Made by a program: the position numbers and the translations under genes. From assembly GCA_049423065.1 (NCBI GenBank), contig JBMSQB010000034.1, positions 1 through 43,837 on the forward strand: 43,837 nt of DNA, in the 5' to 3' direction. This document shows, in pieces, positions 40,216 to 43,837 of this stretch. The notes beneath the pieces were generated by a model. That model ran no database searches. It had not been told where the DNA came from and saw only the letters and a list, made by a program, of their open reading frames with translations. The first letter of the stretch is position 1, and each line of letters starts with the position of its first letter. This stretch comes from SYIM01 sp041182885. GTDB taxonomy: Bacteria > Pseudomonadota > Gammaproteobacteria > Burkholderiales > Burkholderiaceae_E.

Positions 40216-41463
40216 TCAGCGCAGCGCCGGCCGAACCGGATCTGCCGGGTCAGCCCAATCGGAATTCGGGATGAGCGGATACCAGCCGGGTCGGCCCGGA
40301 TCGCGGTCGTAGGGATAGGGCCCCAATTCAAGAAACAGCTCGTGATAGCGCCTGACCTTGTCGCGATCGAGCCTGACGCCGAGCCCGGGTCCGTCCGGCA
40401 CGGCGATGGCGCCATCGACGTAGCGCATTGGCCCGCCTTCGATCACATCATCGAGCAAGTGGTGGTAATGCGCGTCGGCGCTGTAGCCCAGGTTGGGAAT
40501 GACGGCCCCCAGATGCAGCATGGTGGCGAGCTGCACGCCAAGCTCACCCGAGGAATGCACGGCCACGCCCAGCCCGAACGTGTCGCAGAGCCCTGCCGCC
40601 TTGATGCAGGGCCGGATACCGCCCCAGAAGGTGGTGTCCAGCAGCACGACATCGACCGCGCGCTGCGCAATGTTTGCGGCCAGCTGCTCGAAGTTGACCA
40701 CCACGGTGTTGGTCGCCATGGGAATACGGACAAACTCACGCAGTCGCGCGAGTTGCGGCAGACCGAACACCGGATCTTCGAAATAGTCGTTGTTGAGCGG
40801 CTCGATCGCCCGACCAAATTCGATCGCATCGGCGAGTGACCATGCGCAGTTGGGGTCATGCCGCAGTCGCTCGCCCGGCAACGCCTGCGCCAGCGCGCGG
40901 TAGCACTCAAGCTCGTAGCGGGGTGCGAACACGCCGCCTTTCAGCTTGTGGCTCCTGAAGCCGTGGCGCGCCCTGAGCGCCTGCGCGTGGGCCACCAGCT
41001 GCTCGATGCTTCGCACCTCGCCATGGCCGTTGGCATCCGCGTATCGGAAAAACAGGTAGGAGGCGAATTCGACGCGGTCGCGGACCCGCCCGCCCAGAAA
41101 TTCGGACACCGGGATGCCCAGCTTCTGCCCGATGATGTCGAGGCAGGCGAACTCGAGTGCGGCGTGAATCTGGGTGCGATTGTTGTAAAGGCTCGCCGTG
41201 GGATTGCAGATGGCATAGCGCATGGACTCGAGCCGAAAGACATCGTGACCCTTCAGGTAGGCAAGGAGCCCGGTGACTGCTGCGCTGGACGCCTCGCCGC
41301 CGCCGCCGAACTCACCGAGCCCGACATAACCGTCGTCGGTCTCGACTTCGACCAGGGTGCGAACGAAGCGCCCCCAGTGCGCGCCGTTGCTGTGACGAAG
41401 GGGCGCCTCGAGGGGCACGGTCACTGGGGTGGCGCGGAGCGAGGCGATTCGGGTTCGGCTCAT
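40216..41463 (-). CDS. Enolase-superfamily dehydratase, glucarate-dehydratase-like
   Basis: Predicted Mg2+-dependent sugar-acid dehydratase of 415 residues making a 2-keto-3-deoxy acid. The capping domain begins SLRATPVTVPLEAPLRHSNG. Catalytic residues follow the GlucD pattern: Lys173 and Lys175 in HKLKGGVF, metal ligands Asp203 and Asn205 in HDPNCAW, Glu229 in YFEDPV and Asn252 in ATNTVV, then Asp276 and the general base His303 in AVHSSGELG. It is not the ManD or RspA type. Glucarate-dehydratase-related proteins have several or unknown substrates, so 'glucarate' is only the nearest label. It heads the - strand run and is divergent from the zinc dehydrogenase. Confidence 0.9.
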   Translation of the reverse strand: MSRTRIASLRATPVTVPLEAPLRHSNGAHWGRFVRTLVEVETDDGYVGLGEFGGGGEASSAAVTGLLAYLKGHDVFRLESMRYAICNPTASLYNNRTQIHAALEFACLDIIGQKLGIPVSEFLGGRVRDRVEFASYLFFRYADANGHGEVRSIEQLVAHAQALRARHGFRSHKLKGGVFAPRYELECYRALAQALPGERLRHDPNCAWSLADAIEFGRAIEPLNNDYFEDPVFGLPQLARLREFVRIPMATNTVVVNFEQLAANIAQRAVDVVLLDTTFWGGIRPCIKAAGLCDTFGLGVAVHSSGELGVQLATMLHLGAVIPNLGYSADAHYHHLLDDVIEGGPMRYVDGAIAVPDGPGLGVRLDRDKVRRYHELFLELGPYPYDRDPGRPGWYPLIPNSDWADPADPVRPALR

Positions 41464-41548
41464 CGGGCGATCGAGGCGTGTTGGAAGAAAAGCGGGCGGA
41501 GAGCGCGGGCGGTCCGGGTCTCACGTGCCCGCACAGAGCGGCTCGCCG

Positions 41549-41629
41549 AGTATACAAGTGCTTCGCGCCTCCGGATCCCGGTGCTACCATCGAGTCGCAC
41601 CAATCAACGGTTTGTTGCGCGCAGTGCGA
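41549..41629. promoter_or_regulatory. Candidate operator region between divergent sugar-acid genes
   Basis: The 193-base gap holds two palindromic elements. GTATAC at 41550-41555 sits in TTGTATACTC (- strand), close to the T-N-GT-A-T-AC-N-A operator type of GntR/FadR-family regulators, and also supplies a -10-like TATACT for the - strand. TCGCAC (41595-41600) and GTGCGA (41624-41629) are inverted arms 23 bases apart. No regulator gene is in the window. Confidence 0.35.
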
Positions 41630-41656
41630 TAGACCCTGCTGCGCAAGGAGATCCCC

Positions 41657-42697
41657 ATGCTCGAATGCAAGGTCCATGGCGCGCTCGATCTGCGCGTCGG
41701 CACCGCACCGGTTCCCGAACCCGGTCCCGGAGAGGTGCTGCTCCGCCTGGGCGCGGCAGGCATCTGCGGCTCGGACATGCACTACTACTTTCACGGTTGT
41801 GTGGGCGCATTCCGGATCCGCGAACCGCTCACGCCTGGCCATGAGGCCTCTGCGGTGGTCGCTGGTGTAGGGGCGGGTGTCACGCGGGTTCGCGCAGGGC
41901 AGCGTGTGGCGGTCAACCCGTCGCGTCCCTGCGGCGCTTGCCCGGGCTGCCGGGAGGGCCGCGAGAACCTGTGCGCAAACATGCGGTTTCTGGGGAGTGC
42001 GAGCGTGTTTCCCCATGTGCAGGGAATGTTTCGCGAATACTTTCTCATGCCCCAGTCGCAGTGCGTGCCGGTGGCCGACACGGTGCCGCTCGATGAGCTC
42101 GCCATGTCCGAGCCGCTTGCGGTGGCGCTTCACTCGGCCACCCGGGCGGGCAATCTGCTGGGCCGGCGGGTACTGATCACAGGCTCGGGCACCATCGGCT
42201 GCATGATGGTGCTCGCGGTGCGGCTCGCGGGCGCAGCCCATGTCTCGATCACCGACGTGGTTGACCACCCGCTCTCGGTGGCGCGTCAGGTGGGCGCCGA
42301 CCAGGTGATCCGCATCGACGCATTACCCAAGGGCGCACGACTCGCCGATGCCTGCGGCGGCGAGCCCGATGTGGCCTTCGAGGTCTCGGGGGCCCCGTCC
42401 GCGCTTGTCGCCTGCATGGAAACTGTGCGTCGGGGAGGCGTCATCGTCCAGGTGGGTACGCTGCCGGTCGAGGGCATGCATCTGCTTGCCAACCAGATCA
42501 TGGCGCGTGAGCTCGACCTCCGCGGCTCGTTCCGGTTCGGCAACGTGTTTGAGCAGGCGGTGAGTGCGATTGCGGGCCGGCGGGTTGACGTGAGACCCGT
42601 ACTCAGTGGATCGTATCGGCTGACCGAAGCAGCTGCGGCGATCGAGCGGGCGCGCGACAAGACCGTCAGCATGAAGGTTCAGCTGGTACCGGGTTGA
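41657..42697 (+). CDS. Zinc-dependent dehydrogenase, L-idonate 5-dehydrogenase-like
   Basis: Medium-chain zinc dehydrogenase of 346 residues. Catalytic zinc ligands are Cys37 in AGICGSDMHYYFHG and His62-Glu63 in PGHEAS; the structural zinc Cys are 92, 95, 98 and 106 in PCGACPGCREGRENLC. The nucleotide domain shows GSGTIGCMMVLAVRLAGA. The overall look is that of L-idonate 5-dehydrogenase (IdnD), sorbitol dehydrogenase and L-gulonate 5-dehydrogenase. AAGGAG seven bases before the ATG marks the start. The TRAP receptor follows 43 bases later on the same strand. Oxidation of a C5 hydroxyl in a six-carbon acid or polyol is the best guess. Confidence 0.9.
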   Translation: MLECKVHGALDLRVGTAPVPEPGPGEVLLRLGAAGICGSDMHYYFHGCVGAFRIREPLTPGHEASAVVAGVGAGVTRVRAGQRVAVNPSRPCGACPGCREGRENLCANMRFLGSASVFPHVQGMFREYFLMPQSQCVPVADTVPLDELAMSEPLAVALHSATRAGNLLGRRVLITGSGTIGCMMVLAVRLAGAAHVSITDVVDHPLSVARQVGADQVIRIDALPKGARLADACGGEPDVAFEVSGAPSALVACMETVRRGGVIVQVGTLPVEGMHLLANQIMARELDLRGSFRFGNVFEQAVSAIAGRRVDVRPVLSGSYRLTEAAAAIERARDKTVSMKVQLVPG

Positions 42698-42740
42698 CCC
42701 GGCGGCTGGCAAATCCAGAACTATTCAACAGGAGACACAC

Positions 42741-43709
42741 ATGAAACACCTTGCAGGATTGATGATTGCCGCGGCTGCGCTGGCGGCGGTGGCGCCGGTC
42801 GGCGCGCAAACCAAGCTCAAGTGGGCGCATGTCTATGAAACCTCCGAGCCCTATCACCGCTGGTCGGTCTGGGCCGGCGAGGAAATCAAGAAGCGCACCA
42901 ATGGCAAGTACGAGGTTCAGGTTTTTCCCGCCTCATCGCTCGGCAAGGAAACCGATATCAACCAGGGCCTCCAGCTTGGCACGGTCGACATGATCATCTC
43001 GGGCCTGTCGTTTGCGGCGCGCAGCTTTCCCCGTATCGGCGTGGGCTATTACCCGTTCACCTTCCGCGATGGCAACCACCTGGTTTCGTGGTCCAAGAGC
43101 CCGGCCTTTCGTGAGCTCGCAGACGGCTACGAGGCCAAGACAGGCGTACACATCACCTCCATGACCTATTACGGCGCGCGTCACACCTCGTCGAATCGGG
43201 CGTTCAAAGACTGCGCCGGAATGAAGAACCTCAAGATCCGCGTGCCTGATGTGCCGGCCTACATGGCCACGCCCCGCGCGTGCGGCGCCAATCCGACGCC
43301 AATTGCCTTCGCCGAGGTTTACCTCGCGCTTCAAAACGGCACGGTCGAGGCCCAGGAAAATCCGCTGCCCACCATCGAGGCCAAGAAGTTCTACGAGGTG
43401 CAGAAGCACATCGTGCTCACTGGGCATATCGTTGATGCGGTGGCCACGCAGGTCGCCCCGCACATCTGGAAAAAGCTCACGGCCGACGAGAAAAAAATCT
43501 TCTCGGAAGTCACGCTCGAGGCTGCTGCGCGCGGTACCGCTGAAATCCTCAAGCGCGAGGTCGAGCTGGTGGATGAATTCCGCAAGAAAGGCCTGACCGT
43601 GACCGAGGTCGACCGAAGCGACTTCCAGAAGGCGGTTCTGAAGGCGGTGCCGATGGAGTCCATGGGCTACAGCAAGGCCGACTGGGACAAGATTCAGGCG
43701 ATCAAGTAA
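42741..43709 (+). CDS. TRAP transporter solute-binding protein, DctP family
   Basis: Periplasmic receptor of a TRAP carrier, 322 residues. The signal peptide covers about 1-23 (cleavage after VGAQ or GA). The mature protein shows VYETSEPYHRW, QVFPASSLGKE, the ligand-binding Arg in LKIRVPDVPAY, and ANPTPIAFAEVYLALQNGTV with QENPLPTI. DctP family members bind C4-dicarboxylates, sugar acids and related carboxylates; a sugar acid fits the neighbours. AGGAG eight bases before the ATG marks the start. The small and large membrane subunits (DctQ, DctM) are not in the window, though they may follow it: 128 bases remain. Confidence 0.92.
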   Translation: MKHLAGLMIAAAALAAVAPVGAQTKLKWAHVYETSEPYHRWSVWAGEEIKKRTNGKYEVQVFPASSLGKETDINQGLQLGTVDMIISGLSFAARSFPRIGVGYYPFTFRDGNHLVSWSKSPAFRELADGYEAKTGVHITSMTYYGARHTSSNRAFKDCAGMKNLKIRVPDVPAYMATPRACGANPTPIAFAEVYLALQNGTVEAQENPLPTIEAKKFYEVQKHIVLTGHIVDAVATQVAPHIWKKLTADEKKIFSEVTLEAAARGTAEILKREVELVDEFRKKGLTVTEVDRSDFQKAVLKAVPMESMGYSKADWDKIQAIK

Positions 43710-43837
43710 GCACCCGGCTGCAGAACCTGGGTGCGCGCCTGTGGGTGCGTCGCTGGGGCCGCTGGCGTAGCGACCCCCATCGGGTGCCAGGCCCGAGCCC
43801 CTCGACCGCGCTCGGAGAGGGCCCCTCGATTGGGCCC
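43710..43837. other. Gene-free end of the window
   Basis: The last 128 bases hold no supported gene. GC-rich inverted repeats occur (GTCGCT with AGCGAC near 43748-43773, and two copies of GGGCCC at the extreme end), without a T-tract. Any dctQ gene would start beyond the window. Confidence 0.6.

Overview
The window is a GC-rich, densely packed chromosomal segment that reads as a member of the Betaproteobacteria, most likely Burkholderiales. The grounds are the gene neighbourhoods mpl / tlpA / accB-accC-prmA / nucleoside-kinase-like gene, nrdA-nrdB followed by an Ala/Lys-repeat histone H1-like gene, ccsA-like / PP0621-like / ampD divergent from ffh, proS divergent from rppH, and pstSCAB-phoU. 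This is inference from remembered synteny, not from a search. I see no phage, transposon, integron, CRISPR array, rRNA or tRNA gene. Almost all the DNA is coding, and many adjacent genes overlap by 1-4 bases.

Layout. 1-164: tail of an unidentified + strand gene. 165-6730 (- strand): mpl, a YqiA-type esterase, a FabG-like reductase, an RNB exoribonuclease that probably starts at TTG, and the magnesium channel MgtE. 6768-11832 (+): a conserved hypothetical gene, a TlpA-like thioredoxin, accB, accC, prmA and a PfkB-family nucleoside kinase. 11884-13706: YggT (-) and an MFS carrier (+). 13712-18930 (-): nrdA and nrdB (class Ia ribonucleotide reductase) and the histone H1-like protein with a strong terminator. 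A promoter upstream of nrdA is overlapped by a pair of NrdR-box-like sites. 19105-20809 (-): a ccsA-like gene, a small Cys-rich protein and ampD. 20831-23622 (+): ffh and a GlcD-type FAD oxidase. 23661-26101: proS (-) and rppH (+). 26149-28255 (-): an Ldh2-family dehydrogenase and a D-2-hydroxyacid dehydrogenase. 28484-32935 (-): pstS-pstC-pstA-pstB-phoU preceded by a candidate Pho box.

33084-43709 looks like a catabolic island for sugar acids or polyols. It holds two short-chain dehydrogenases, a CtBP-like 2-hydroxyacid dehydrogenase, a fumarylacetoacetate-hydrolase-family enzyme, a mannitol/fructuronate-type reductase, a glucarate-dehydratase-like enolase-superfamily enzyme, a zinc polyol/idonate-type dehydrogenase and a TRAP solute receptor. 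An MsbA-like ABC exporter lies in the middle. The enzymes suggest uptake by TRAP, redox interconversion of an aldonate/ketoaldonate, dehydration to a 2-keto-3-deoxy acid, oxidation to a diketo acid and hydrolytic cleavage. No KDG kinase or KDPG aldolase is in the window. This locus is the best candidate for an undescribed pathway. The rest is well-known housekeeping and nutrient-uptake machinery with some interesting regulatory sites.
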